A DNA stretch of 64,000 nt from Comamonas endophytica (GTDB taxonomy: Bacteria; Pseudomonadota; Gammaproteobacteria; Burkholderiales; Burkholderiaceae_C): positions 3,067,501 to 3,131,500 of the forward strand of contig NZ_CP106881.1 of the NCBI RefSeq assembly GCF_023634805.2, given 5' to 3'. This document shows, piece after piece, positions 10,018 to 18,361 of the stretch. The number at the start of each line of letters is the position of its first letter. Within the stretch, counting starts at the first letter, position 1. The notes beneath the pieces were generated by a model that made no database searches, had not been told where the DNA came from, and worked only from the letters and a program-made list of their open reading frames with translations. The position numbers and the translations under genes were made by a program.

Positions 10018-10977
10018 ATGCGCCGAGATACCTTCCTTCATTCCCTGGCCGCGCTCGCCGTCGGCGGTGCGCTGCCCCTGAGCGCGCAGGCGGCCCAGGC
10101 CGTCAAGATGATGCTGCCGGCCAACCCGGGCGGCGGCTGGGACACCACCGGCCGCGCGCTGGGCAAGGCGCTGCAGGACGCGGGCGTGGCCTCGTCGGTG
10201 ACCTATGACAACAAGGGCGGCGCCGCCGGCGCCATCGGCCTGGCGCAGTTCGTCAACGGCAGCAAGGGCGACCCGAACGCGCTGATGGTGATGGGCGCCG
10301 TGATGCTGGGCGGCATCATCACCGGCAAGCCGCCGGTGAACCTGACGCAGGCCACGCCGCTGGCGCGCCTGACCAGCGAATACAACGTGTTCGTGCTGCC
10401 GGCCAACTCGCCCTACAAGACCATGGCCGACGTCGTGGCGCAGCTCAAGAAAGACCCGGGCAGCATCAAGTGGGGCGGCGGCTCGCGCGGCTCGACCGAG
10501 CACATTGCCGCGGCAATGATCGCGCGCGCCGTGGGCGTGGACCCGGCGAAGATCAACTACGTCGCATTCCGTGGCGGCGGCGAGGCCATCTCCGCCATCC
10601 TGGGCGGCAATGTCACCGTCGGCGGCAGCGGCATGAGCGAATTCGCCGAGTACATCTCCAGCGGCAAGATGAAGGCCATTGCCGTGACCTCCGGCCAGCG
10701 CCTGGCGGGCTCGAACGTGCCCACGCTCAAGGAGCAGGGCATCGACGTGGAGATCGGCAACTGGCGCGGCGTGTATGGCGCGCCCGGCATCAGCCGCGCG
10801 CAGCGCGACGCGCTGATCGCCATGCTCGACAAGGCCGTCAAGAGCCCCTCGTGGGCCGAGTCGATGAAGAAGAACGACTGGACCGCGGCCTGGCTGGCGG
10901 GCGATGCGTTTGCCTCGTTCGTCGACACCGAGTTCGCCAGCCTGCGCGCCACGATGGTCAAGTCCGGCATGGTCTGA
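10018..10977 (+). CDS. tctC: Periplasmic tricarboxylate-binding protein TctC (Bug family)
   Basis: The 319-aa product has a signal peptide (MRRDTFLHSLAALAVGGALP, cleavage after about residue 26). It has the Bug/TctC fold with the N-terminal ligand loop ANPGGGWDTTGRALG and WGGGSRGSTEHIAA in the middle. It captures tricarboxylates in the periplasm and delivers them to TctBA. The ATG at 10018 has a good Shine-Dalgarno (CCAGGAGA) 8-9 nt upstream; an earlier in-frame Met would spoil the signal peptide. It is divergent from tctDE and is followed by a hairpin terminator before tctB, which would favour extra receptor over membrane components. Confidence 0.93.
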   Translation: MRRDTFLHSLAALAVGGALPLSAQAAQAVKMMLPANPGGGWDTTGRALGKALQDAGVASSVTYDNKGGAAGAIGLAQFVNGSKGDPNALMVMGAVMLGGIITGKPPVNLTQATPLARLTSEYNVFVLPANSPYKTMADVVAQLKKDPGSIKWGGGSRGSTEHIAAAMIARAVGVDPAKINYVAFRGGGEAISAILGGNVTVGGSGMSEFAEYISSGKMKAIAVTSGQRLAGSNVPTLKEQGIDVEIGNWRGVYGAPGISRAQRDALIAMLDKAVKSPSWAESMKKNDWTAAWLAGDAFASFVDTEFASLRATMVKSGMV

Positions 10978-11019
10978 TCTCCCAGCCCCAGGCCCGGCCG
11001 CATGCCGGGCCGGGCCAGT

Positions 11020-11044
11020 GCCGGCGGCTTGCCGCCGGTTTTTT
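11020..11044 (+). terminator. Intra-operon terminator/attenuator between tctC and tctB
   Basis: Stem CCGGCGG-CTTG-CCGCCGG followed by six T residues. A second GC-rich hairpin (GCCCGGC...GCCGGGC, about 10991-11012) lies just before it. tctB starts 49 bp later with no obvious new promoter, so it probably works as a partial terminator. Confidence 0.8.
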
Positions 11045-11092
11045 CATGGCGCCGCGGTTTCGCACCCGGCGCGCGTTTGGTGCAGGTATGCG

Positions 11093-11653
11093 ATGACCGA
11101 TCCCAGCCCCCTTCATTCCCTCGATATTCCTCCTCCCGATACCGGTGCCATTCCTGCCGTGCAGCTGCAGACCGCAGTGGGCGCGGGCGTGCTGCTGGTG
11201 GCGGCCGGCCTGGCCTTTGGCGCGCTGCAGATTCCCGGTGACGCGGGCTATGGCGGCGTTGGGCCGAACTTCCTGCCCTGGGTCTGCGCGGCTGTGCTGG
11301 CGCTGTGCGGCGCCTGGCTGGTGTGGGAGGCGCTGAGCGGCGGCTTCCGCGCGATGGCGGTGCCCACGGGCAGCCACCGGGCCGACTGGCCGGCAGCGGT
11401 CTGGGTTTCGGCCGGCCTGCTGCTCAATGCGGCGCTGATCACCACGCTGGGCTTCATCCTGAGCTGCACGCTGTGCTATGTGCTGGCGGTGCAGGGGCTG
11501 CGCCGCGCCGCGGGCCAGCCGCAGGCCGGGCAGCTGCGCACCTGGGGAGTGGACCTGTTCTCGGGCCTGTGCATCTCGGCGCCGGTGTTCTGGGTCTTCA
11601 CGCAATTCCTGGCGATCAATTTGCCCGGCCTGACCGGGACGGGGTGGCTCTGA
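11093..11653 (+). CDS. tctB: Tripartite tricarboxylate transporter small membrane subunit TctB
   Basis: The 186-aa protein has four hydrophobic segments (about 22-40, 58-78, 100-125 and 155-178), as expected for TctB. It carries the family feature of a [14 protein letters not shown] loop after TM1. It is the small membrane partner of TctA. Sequence conservation in this family is low, so the call rests on topology, size and position. The stop overlaps the tctA start (TGATG), which implies translational coupling. Confidence 0.88.
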   Translation: MTDPSPLHSLDIPPPDTGAIPAVQLQTAVGAGVLLVAAGLAFGALQIPGDAGYGGVGPNFLPWVCAAVLALCGAWLVWEALSGGFRAMAVPTGSHRADWPAAVWVSAGLLLNAALITTLGFILSCTLCYVLAVQGLRRAAGQPQAGQLRTWGVDLFSGLCISAPVFWVFTQFLAINLPGLTGTGWL

Positions 11654-13143
11654 TGGAAATTCTCGACGCCCTGATGGCGGGCTTCGCCACCGCCATCACC
11701 CCTGTCAATCTGCTCTGGGCCCTGGTCGGCTGCGCGCTCGGCACCGCCGTGGGCGTGCTGCCGGGCATCGGTCCCGCCGTGGCGGTGGCCATGCTGCTGC
11801 CGATCACCGCCAAGGTCGAGGTCACGGCCTCGATGATCTTCTTTGCCGGCATCTACTACGGCGCGATGTATGGCGGCTCGACGGCCTCGATCCTGCTGAA
11901 CACGCCCGGGGAGACGGCCAGCATGGTCACGGCCATGGAGGGCAACAAGATGGCCAAGAGCGGGCGCGCGGGCGCGGCGCTGGCCACGGCCGCCATCGGC
12001 TCCTTCCTGGCGGGCACCTTTGCCACCGTGGTGGTCACGCTGTTCGCGCCTTCGGTCGCGGAGTTTGCCGTCAGGCTGGGGCCGCCGGAGTATTTCATGC
12101 TGATGGTGCTGGCCTTCACCACCGTGAGCGCGGTGCTGGGCCAGAGCCGGCTGCGCGGCATGACGGCGCTGTTCATCGGCCTGGCCGCGGGCTGCATCGG
12201 CATGGACCAGATCTCGGGCGCGGCGCGCTACACCGGCGGCAAGATGGAACTGCTCGATGGCATCGACATCGTGCTGGTGGCGGTGGGCCTGTTTGCCGTG
12301 GCCGAGGTGCTCTATGCGGCGCTGTACGAAGGCCATACGGCCGAGACGCAGAACCGCATGGGCCGCGTGCACATGACCAAACGCGACTGGCGCCGCTCGC
12401 TGCCCGCCTGGCTGCGCGGCACGGCCATCGGCATGCCCTTTGGCTGCATTCCGGCTGGCGGCACGGAGATCCCCACTTTCCTGAGCTATGCGGCCGAGAA
12501 GAAGCTGGCCAAGGGCAAGGACAAGGAGGAATTCGGCCGCCAGGGTGCGATCGAGGGCGTGGCCGGGCCCGAGGCGGCCAACAATGCCACCGTGACGGCG
12601 GCGCTGATTCCGCTGCTGACGCTGGGCATTCCCACCTCCAACACCACGGCGGTGCTGCTGGGCGCGTTCCAGAACTACGGCATCAACCCCGGCCCGCAGC
12701 TGTTCACGAGCTCGGCGACGCTGGTCTGGGCGCTGATCGCCTCGCTGTACATCGGCAATCTGATGCTGCTGGTGCTGAACCTGCCGATGGTTGGGCTCTG
12801 GGTCAAGCTTCTGCGCATCCCCAAGCCGCAGCTGTACGCGGGCATCCTGATCTTCGCCACGGTGGGGGCCTACGGCATGCGCCAGAGCGCCTTCGATCTG
12901 TTCCTGCTGTATGGCGTCGGCGTGCTGGGCGTGCTGATGCGGCGCTTCGACTTCCCCACCGCGCCGGTGGTGGTGGGCATGATCCTGGGGCCGCTGGCCG
13001 AGGCGCAGATGCGCAATGCGGTGTCCATTGGCGAGGGCAGCTGGATGATCTTCCTGCAGCGGCCGATGTCGCTGGCGTTGATCGTGATCGTGCTGGCGGT
13101 GCTGATCGTGCCGCGGTTGCTGGCGCGGCGCATCCGGGTCTGA
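11653..13143 (+). CDS. tctA: Tripartite tricarboxylate transporter large membrane subunit TctA
   Basis: The 496-aa protein has about 12 membrane segments. TctA signature blocks are [19 protein letters not shown] (about 34-52), [20 protein letters not shown] and the C-terminal-half repeat [25 protein letters not shown]. It is the channel-forming subunit driving proton/sodium-coupled uptake of tricarboxylates delivered by TctC. The start overlaps the tctB stop by one base. A strong hairpin terminator follows within 20 bp. Confidence 0.94.
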   Translation: MEILDALMAGFATAITPVNLLWALVGCALGTAVGVLPGIGPAVAVAMLLPITAKVEVTASMIFFAGIYYGAMYGGSTASILLNTPGETASMVTAMEGNKMAKSGRAGAALATAAIGSFLAGTFATVVVTLFAPSVAEFAVRLGPPEYFMLMVLAFTTVSAVLGQSRLRGMTALFIGLAAGCIGMDQISGAARYTGGKMELLDGIDIVLVAVGLFAVAEVLYAALYEGHTAETQNRMGRVHMTKRDWRRSLPAWLRGTAIGMPFGCIPAGGTEIPTFLSYAAEKKLAKGKDKEEFGRQGAIEGVAGPEAANNATVTAALIPLLTLGIPTSNTTAVLLGAFQNYGINPGPQLFTSSATLVWALIASLYIGNLMLLVLNLPMVGLWVKLLRIPKPQLYAGILIFATVGAYGMRQSAFDLFLLYGVGVLGVLMRRFDFPTAPVVVGMILGPLAEAQMRNAVSIGEGSWMIFLQRPMSLALIVIVLAVLIVPRLLARRIRV

Positions 13144-13160
13144 GCCGGCGCAAGCAAAAA

Positions 13161-13195
13161 GGGCCGGGTCCTGTGCAATGCAGGACCCGGCCCTT
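13161..13195. terminator. Terminator after tctA, possibly bidirectional
   Basis: Perfect 13-bp stem GGGCCGGGTCCTG / CAGGACCCGGCCC with a 7-nt loop. It has a short T-run on the + side and CAAAAA upstream that gives T residues on the - strand, so it can serve both tctA and the convergent small gene ending at 13222. Confidence 0.88.
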
Positions 13196-13221
13196 GTCGC
13201 ATGGGCTGCTGCCGGCAGGGA

Positions 13222-13389
13222 TCAATCCGGCATGGAGCAATGTCCGCCCTGGATCGCCTGCCCCGAGCCCGCCGCAATCAGCGGCGCTTCGTAGCGCAGA
13301 TCGACGGGCGCCGAGTTCTGGTAATCCCAGGCCAGGAAGGCCGCCAGCACCAGCCAGAAGCCGGTGCGCCAGATAGTTTTTCGCGTCAT
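13222..13389 (-). CDS. Small membrane-anchored protein of unknown function in sulfur module
   Basis: The 55-aa product has a basic N-terminus (MTRKTIWRTG), one hydrophobic segment (FWLVLAAFLAWDY, residues 11-23) and a short polar tail ending GGHCSMPD. It is either a single-span membrane protein or has an uncleaved signal. I do not recognise a family. It starts 11 bp after the yeeE-type gene with a clear GAGGAG Shine-Dalgarno, so it is translated as the last gene of the rhodanese-YeeE operon. The single Cys near the C-terminus is notable given its sulfur-handling neighbours. Confidence 0.7.
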   Translation of the reverse strand: MTRKTIWRTGFWLVLAAFLAWDYQNSAPVDLRYEAPLIAAGSGQAIQGGHCSMPD

Positions 13390-13400
13390 GGAGATGCTCC

Positions 13401-14498
13401 TCAGAAGCCGAAGTGGCGGCGGATGCGCAGCCCGAAGATGGTTCCGGCAAAGGCCAGCGGTACCCAGATCCAGCCATGGATGCTGCCGGTGCTGATGCCC
13501 GAGATCATCGCGCCTACATTGCAGCCGAAGGCCAGGCGCGAGCTGTAGCCCAGCACCAGGCCGGCGACCAGCGCGACGACCCACTGCGTGCCGGTCAGCG
13601 CCTTGGCGGCGGCGGGTTTGCCGGCCGCAGCCCAAAGCGCACCGGCCAGGATGCCGATATTGGTGATGCTGGTCACGTCCAGCAGCACGGTTTCCTGCAG
13701 CCGCGCGGCGTTGCCAGGCTGGCTCCAGAACCAGTTCTGCGCGAGATCGACCGCACCCGTGGCGTTGGCCACCTTGGCCGCCCACAGGCCGAAGCCATAG
13801 ACCACGCCCCAGGGCTGGCCGGCAATCACCAGATTGGCGGTCGCAAGGACCGCAATCAGCACGGCGCCCACGACCCAGCGGCGCTGCCACAGCGGCTGCG
13901 CCGGGCGCTGCAGCCGGGCGTTGGCCTGGCCGACGTACCAGCGCACGCCCACGGCAATCAGCGCCAGCGCCAGCAGCGTGGCAGCCAGGGCCGTCGGCCA
14001 GCCCCAGGAGGTGACCAGACCGACGGGCGCCACGCGTCCGAGATCGAGCCACCAGCCCAGGTGCAGCGAGCCGACGAAGCTGCCGATGGCAAACATCGGC
14101 AGGATGGCAGCGTTCATGGGAATGCCCATGCCCGCCTTGTAGAGCGTGCCGCTGCCGCAGCCGTCGGCGATCTGCATGCACAGGCCGAAGACAAAGGCGC
14201 CGATCAGCAGGCTCACGCTCGGAGGACCAAGCGCTGCCGTCAGCTCGGGGAAGGTGCCCAGCAAAGGCATGGCAAGGGCCGCGGCCAGCGCCAGCAGCAG
14301 CAATTGGCCAAAGACGCCGCTGGCATCCTTGTCCTCGATCAGCATGCGCCAGCCGGTGGTAAAGCCAAAGCGCCGGCCCGCAAGCACGGCGCCCAGGCCG
14401 ATGCCCACGGCAAACAGGGCGGCCTGGCGCACGGACACCGTCCAGAGCAGCCAGCCAAGGAAAACGGCCATCAAGGCCGCGAGGGGAAGACGTTTCAT
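13401..14498 (-). CDS. YeeE/YedE-family sulfur (thiosulfate-type) transporter
   Basis: The 365-aa membrane protein has about 9-10 TM segments and two pseudo-repeat signatures. One is FGLCMQIADGCGSGTLYKAG (Cys107 and Cys114). The other is SRLAFGCNVGAMISGIS (Cys326). These cysteine-in-membrane motifs match TsuA/YeeE proteins, which pass thiosulfate by relay between thiols. The substrate here is inferred. The ATG at 14498 begins a clean TM; upstream in-frame sequence lies in the intergenic hairpin. It follows a periplasmic sulfurtransferase on the same strand. Confidence 0.88.
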   Translation of the reverse strand: MKRLPLAALMAVFLGWLLWTVSVRQAALFAVGIGLGAVLAGRRFGFTTGWRMLIEDKDASGVFGQLLLLALAAALAMPLLGTFPELTAALGPPSVSLLIGAFVFGLCMQIADGCGSGTLYKAGMGIPMNAAILPMFAIGSFVGSLHLGWWLDLGRVAPVGLVTSWGWPTALAATLLALALIAVGVRWYVGQANARLQRPAQPLWQRRWVVGAVLIAVLATANLVIAGQPWGVVYGFGLWAAKVANATGAVDLAQNWFWSQPGNAARLQETVLLDVTSITNIGILAGALWAAAGKPAAAKALTGTQWVVALVAGLVLGYSSRLAFGCNVGAMISGISTGSIHGWIWVPLAFAGTIFGLRIRRHFGF

Positions 14499-14523
14499 GT
14501 CCACCAATCCGGTTGGAAGTTGC

Positions 14524-14550
14524 AAAAAAAAGGCGCGCACGGGGCGCGCC
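14524..14550 (-). terminator. Terminator/attenuator between sulfurtransferase and transporter genes
   Basis: On the - strand a GGCGCGC / GCGCGCC hairpin is followed by eight T residues. It lies between the rhodanese stop (14570) and the YeeE start (14498). As the genes appear to be one transcription unit, it likely gives partial termination. Confidence 0.75.
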
Positions 14551-14569
14551 GGCCAGGGCGGGCGCCGGC

Positions 14570-15514
14570 TTACTTGAACTTGCGCTGCCACCACTGGCGC
14601 GCGTCATAAGCCAGCGACTCGGCGCGGCTGGGCTGGTTTTCCAGCGCCGGTGCGTCCGGCTGCTGGGTCCAGTCGACCATCGAGCCCGCATACAGCTTGA
14701 CGTTGGGCAAGCCGGCCATCTCGCTCAGGCCGAACCAGTCGGTCGCAGCCCAGTGGCCGGTGTTGCAGAAGGCCACCATGTCCTGGCCCTGCTGGCGCTG
14801 GACCTTGGCGGCAATCTGGCGCGCCGCAGCGGCGTCCACAAACGTGGAGGTGCCCGGCACGAACCACTGGTTGAAGTCGAGCTGCTGCGCGCCGGGCAGC
14901 GTGCCCGAGAGCTTGGCCGCGGGCGCGCGCGTCTTGCCCTGGTAGAAGGCATCGGGGCGCGAATCGACCAGCGCCGCGTTGCTCAGGTCGATGTTCCTGC
15001 GGATGTCCTCGCGCGTGGCGATCAGGCTGCTGTCGAGCTGCGGCTGCCAACGGCTGGCTGCGACCTCGGGAGTGGCGCTGTCCTGCGGCAGCTTGGCATC
15101 GGCCCAGGACTTCATGCCGCCGTTGACGATGGACAATTCCTTGAGTCCCAGGGTCTTGAGCGTCCAGTAGACGCGCGCCGAGGCGCCGAAATCGGTGGCA
15201 TCCGCGCCTGTCGAGACAACGACCGCGTGGGTGGACGGTGTCAGACCCAGCGATTGCACGAGCTGCGTGAGCTTGGAGACATCGGGCAGCTCGCCCGGGT
15301 TGGTGGCGGGGCCGCGCCACTTGGCATAGGGAGCATTGAGCGCGCCGGGAATGTGCTGCGCGCCATAGGCCTTGGCATCGCGGATGTCGATGACGCGCAG
15401 GGCGGGCGATGTCGCCTGGATCGCGTTCAGCTGCGCTGGCGTGAGCAAAGGCTGTGCGGCCGCAACCCACTGGGCAGCGGTCAACGCCACAGCAAAGGCA
15501 AGCATTTTCTTCAT
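14570..15514 (-). CDS. Periplasmic thiosulfate/3-mercaptopyruvate sulfurtransferase (two rhodanese domains)
   Basis: The 314-aa product has a signal peptide (MKKMLAFAVALTAAQWVAAA) and two rhodanese domains, about 30-140 and 165-305. The first is the inactive-type fold (VIDIRDAKAYGAQHIPGALN). The second has the catalytic loop AFCNTGHWAATDWF with Cys250. It probably transfers sulfane sulfur in the periplasm and works with the YeeE-type transporter downstream. The start is well supported by AAAGGAG 5 nt before the ATG. A 21-nt palindrome overlaps that Shine-Dalgarno, pointing to tight control. Confidence 0.9.
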   Translation of the reverse strand: MKKMLAFAVALTAAQWVAAAQPLLTPAQLNAIQATSPALRVIDIRDAKAYGAQHIPGALNAPYAKWRGPATNPGELPDVSKLTQLVQSLGLTPSTHAVVVSTGADATDFGASARVYWTLKTLGLKELSIVNGGMKSWADAKLPQDSATPEVAASRWQPQLDSSLIATREDIRRNIDLSNAALVDSRPDAFYQGKTRAPAAKLSGTLPGAQQLDFNQWFVPGTSTFVDAAAARQIAAKVQRQQGQDMVAFCNTGHWAATDWFGLSEMAGLPNVKLYAGSMVDWTQQPDAPALENQPSRAESLAYDARQWWQRKFK

Positions 15515-15524
15515 GGTCACTCCT

Positions 15525-15545
15525 TTGGGTTCGTACCGAACCCAA
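15525..15545. promoter_or_regulatory. 21-nt palindrome at the sulfurtransferase ribosome-binding site
   Basis: Arms TTGGGTTCG and CGAACCCAA separated by TAC form a perfect inverted repeat 11 nt upstream of the ATG (15514), touching the AAAGGAG Shine-Dalgarno. It could be a repressor operator or an mRNA hairpin that hides the ribosome-binding site. Confidence 0.6.
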
Positions 15546-15624
15546 GATTGTCGGGTTTTATCCAACTCGGACCAACGATATTTAATTTCTTAGTACATAC
15601 GCCGTGGTGATAAGCGGTCGGGGA

Positions 15625-16563
15625 TCAGCGTTTGCGGGCCGCAGCCACGGCGGCCAGCACCATACCGGAAAACACCAGGCATAAACCGGCGGCAAACAGC
15701 ATCGACAGCCGATTGCCCAGCAACAGCACCGAGGCCAGGATGCCCACCAGCGGCACGCCCAGCGTGAAGTTGGACATGGCGAAGGTGCTGATGCGGCGGC
15801 CGTGCTCGGCCGAGATCACAAAGCAGGCCGAGGTGGCGATGGGCCCGATGAACAGCAGCAGCTCCAGAAGCTTGGGGTCAAAGGGAATGGCTGCTGGCGA
15901 GCCTTCCAGCGCAAAGGCAAAACCCGAAAGCGGCACGCTGGCCAGCAGCATCTGCCATGGCGCCAGCGCCAGCGGCGAGGCCGTCCAGCGGTGGCGCTTG
16001 ATATGCAGGATCGCCACCGACCAGCAGATGGCGCCGGTGAGCAGGAAGGCCGTGCCCATGACGGCGCCGGGCGCGGTCCAGTCCATTTCCCAGGGCGAGC
16101 ACACCAGCGCCACGCCCGCCAGGCCCACGGCAAGGGCCAGCAACTGCCAGCGCGTCGGCGCCTGGCGCAATATCATCCAGCCGGCAACGACCCCCCACAG
16201 CGGCGTGGTGTAGGCCAGCAGCACGGCGCGGCTGGTGTCCATGTGGGTCATGGCAATCATGCCCAGGCCGGTGAAGGTCATCATCTGCAGCAGGCCCATG
16301 CTGGCGACGATCGGCCAGTCCTGGTGCGGTGGGAATGCCAGCTGGCCGCGGATTGCGAGCACGGCAAACAGGCACAGCGCGGCGCTGCCAAAGCGGATGG
16401 CGGCCAGCCACAGCGGCGGCACCACATCCAGCGCCAGCCTGGTGGCAGGCCAGCTCAAGCCCCAGAGCAGCACCATCACGCAAAGCCACAGGAAAGTGGA
16501 GCGCTGCGCCAGATGCGCGGGCGCGGCCTGGAAGGTCTTTGCAAGGATGGGGGAACTGGACAT
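15625..16563 (-). CDS. EamA/DMT-family transporter
   Basis: The 312-aa protein has ten hydrophobic segments in two repeated halves. The first EamA half is LWGLSWPATRLALDVVPPLW onward; the second starts near LLTGAICWSVAILH. Members export amino acids or other metabolites. The start at 16563 (MSSSPIL) is chosen because it lies closest to TM1. It is divergent from an Lrp/AsnC regulator 113 bp away, a common pair in which the regulator controls the exporter in response to an amino acid; the substrate is unknown. Confidence 0.87.
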   Translation of the reverse strand: MSSSPILAKTFQAAPAHLAQRSTFLWLCVMVLLWGLSWPATRLALDVVPPLWLAAIRFGSAALCLFAVLAIRGQLAFPPHQDWPIVASMGLLQMMTFTGLGMIAMTHMDTSRAVLLAYTTPLWGVVAGWMILRQAPTRWQLLALAVGLAGVALVCSPWEMDWTAPGAVMGTAFLLTGAICWSVAILHIKRHRWTASPLALAPWQMLLASVPLSGFAFALEGSPAAIPFDPKLLELLLFIGPIATSACFVISAEHGRRISTFAMSNFTLGVPLVGILASVLLLGNRLSMLFAAGLCLVFSGMVLAAVAAARKR

Positions 16564-16567
16564 ATTA

Positions 16568-16600
16568 GGGTAACTACCTGATGGGCGCGTAGTTTTACCC
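16568..16600. promoter_or_regulatory. Imperfect inverted repeat between eamA-type and lrp-type genes
   Basis: GGGTAACTAC (16568-16577) and GTAGTTTTACCC (16589-16600) are inverted copies apart from two extra T bases. The location in the divergent intergenic region suggests an operator for the adjacent Lrp-family regulator. Confidence 0.4.
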
Positions 16601-16676
16601 AGATTCACGGAAAATTCTTGGTCTTGTTTGCTGCCTTTGGCGCAAAACCGGGAAGAAAATACCGGGCATCATTTGA

Positions 16677-17180
16677 ATGCCGGAAAGAATTGCCTTGAGC
16701 GAAATCACCTTGGACGAAGCCAGCCTGCGCATTCTCGATGAACTGCAGAAGAACGCCGAGCTGAGCAATGCGGAACTGGCCGAGCGCGTGGGCCTGTCGG
16801 CCTCGCCCTGCTGGCGCCGGGTCACGGAAATGAAGCAAAACGGGGTGCTGCGCGCCTCGGTGTCGCTGGTCGACCCGCTCAAGCTGGGGCTTGCCGTGAA
16901 CGTCTTCGTGCATGTCTCGCTGAAGCACCAGGACAAGGAGTCGCTGGAGGTGTTCACGCGCGCGATCGCCCGCCGGCCCGAGGTGATGGAGTGCTATCTG
17001 ATGAGCGGCGAGGCCGACTTCATGCTGCGCGTGGTGATCGAGGACCTGATCAAGTACCAGAACCTGCTGCTCGAATGCCTGACGCAGATTCCCAGCGTGG
17101 CGAGCATCCGTTCGAGCTTTGCGCTGAGCCAGGTGAAGTACACCACCGCGCTGCCGACGGGGCATTTGCGCCGGCGGTGA
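16677..17180 (+). CDS. Lrp/AsnC-family transcriptional regulator
   Basis: The 167-aa protein has an N-terminal AsnC-type helix-turn-helix (LDEASLRILDELQKNAELSN then AELAERVGLSASPCWRRV, about 10-55). The C-terminal RAM/ligand domain includes GEADFMLRVVIEDLIKYQNL. Such proteins bind amino acids and control transport or catabolism genes. Its divergent partner is the EamA-type exporter, the probable target. The stop is 10 bp from the convergent hemH stop. Confidence 0.9.
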   Translation: MPERIALSEITLDEASLRILDELQKNAELSNAELAERVGLSASPCWRRVTEMKQNGVLRASVSLVDPLKLGLAVNVFVHVSLKHQDKESLEVFTRAIARRPEVMECYLMSGEADFMLRVVIEDLIKYQNLLLECLTQIPSVASIRSSFALSQVKYTTALPTGHLRRR

Positions 17181-17190
17181 CCGCAGCGTC

Positions 17191-18288
17191 TCACTTCGCT
17201 GCGCCCATCGCCCTGGCGCGCTGCGCCGTGCGCTGCAGCGCTGCTTCATCCGGCCGATCCAGCGGCCAGCCTGCGAGGTGCTGCTGCGCAATCTGGCTCA
17301 GCGCGGTGATCCAGGGCGCGCTGTCGTTGAGGCAGGGGATATACGCAAACGCCTTGCCGCCCGCATGCAGGAAGGCTTCGCGCGCCTCCTGGTTGATTTC
17401 CTCCAGCGTCTCGAGGCAATCGCTGGTGAAGCCCGGGCACACCACATCGACGCTGTGCACGCCGCGCTGCGCCATGGCGATCAGCGTGGGCTCGGTATAG
17501 GGCTCGAGCCACCTGGCCTTGCCAAAGCGCGACTGGAAGGTGACGGTGTATTGCTCGGGCGAAAGACCCAGGCGCTCGGCCAGCAGGCGGCCGGTCTTCT
17601 GGCTTTCGCAGTGGTAGGGATCACCCAGCTCCAGCGTGCGCGCGGGCACGCCATGGAAGCTCATCACCAGATGCGCGCTGCGCCCGGCGTCGCGCCAGTG
17701 CGCCTCGATGCGCCTGGCCAGTGCGTCGATATAGCCCGCATCGTCGTGGTAGCGGTTGACGAAGCGCAGCTCCGGAACATGGCGCTGCGTGCGCGCCCAT
17801 TCATAGACCGCATCGAACACGCTGGCCGTGGTCGTGCCCGAGTACTGCGGATACAGCGGCAGGATCAGGATGCGCGTGGCGCCTTCGGCCTTGAGCGCGT
17901 CGAGTTCGCTGGCAATGGACGGGTTGCCATAGCGCATCGCATGCCGCACCAATACCGAATGCCCGGCCTCGCCCAGCCAGCCGCGCAGCAGCAGCGACTG
18001 GCGCGCCGTCCAGTGCGCGAGGGGCGAGCCATCCTGGGGATGCCACACCGTCGCATACTTCGCCGCGGACTTCGCGGGACGCGTGCGCAGGATGATGCCG
18101 TGCAGGATCGGCCACCAGGCCAGCTTCGGGATCTCGACCACGCGGTCGTCGCCGAGGAACTGCGCCAGATAGCGGCGCACGGCCGGGGCCGTGGGCGCAT
18201 CGGGCGTGCCGAGGTTGCACAGCAGCACGCCAGTGCGCGGCGCGCTGGCGTGGGAGAAGGGAGGTTCTGGCGCAAAGCGTGAAAGCAT
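17191..18288 (-). CDS. hemH: Ferrochelatase
   Basis: The 365-aa enzyme inserts Fe2+ into protoporphyrin IX, the last step of heme synthesis. Signatures are GVLLCNLGTPDAPT at the N-terminus, LPLYPQYSGTTTASVFDAV, LVMSFHGVP with the metal-site His, GDPYHCESQKT, and VVCPGFTSDCLETLEEI with the conserved Glu region. Length is normal for the family. The ATG at 18288 is the natural start; the same frame stays open far upstream over other genes but that part is a shadow. It is divergent from a HAD hydrolase with a 73-bp gap. Confidence 0.95.
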   Translation of the reverse strand: MLSRFAPEPPFSHASAPRTGVLLCNLGTPDAPTAPAVRRYLAQFLGDDRVVEIPKLAWWPILHGIILRTRPAKSAAKYATVWHPQDGSPLAHWTARQSLLLRGWLGEAGHSVLVRHAMRYGNPSIASELDALKAEGATRILILPLYPQYSGTTTASVFDAVYEWARTQRHVPELRFVNRYHDDAGYIDALARRIEAHWRDAGRSAHLVMSFHGVPARTLELGDPYHCESQKTGRLLAERLGLSPEQYTVTFQSRFGKARWLEPYTEPTLIAMAQRGVHSVDVVCPGFTSDCLETLEEINQEAREAFLHAGGKAFAYIPCLNDSAPWITALSQIAQQHLAGWPLDRPDEAALQRTAQRARAMGAAK

Positions 18289-18361
18289 GCATGGATTGTG
18301 ACAAAGCCTGCGTGCGCGCGCAGCTTCGGCCCCTGGCGGCTGCGGTATTCTTGGACAACCT

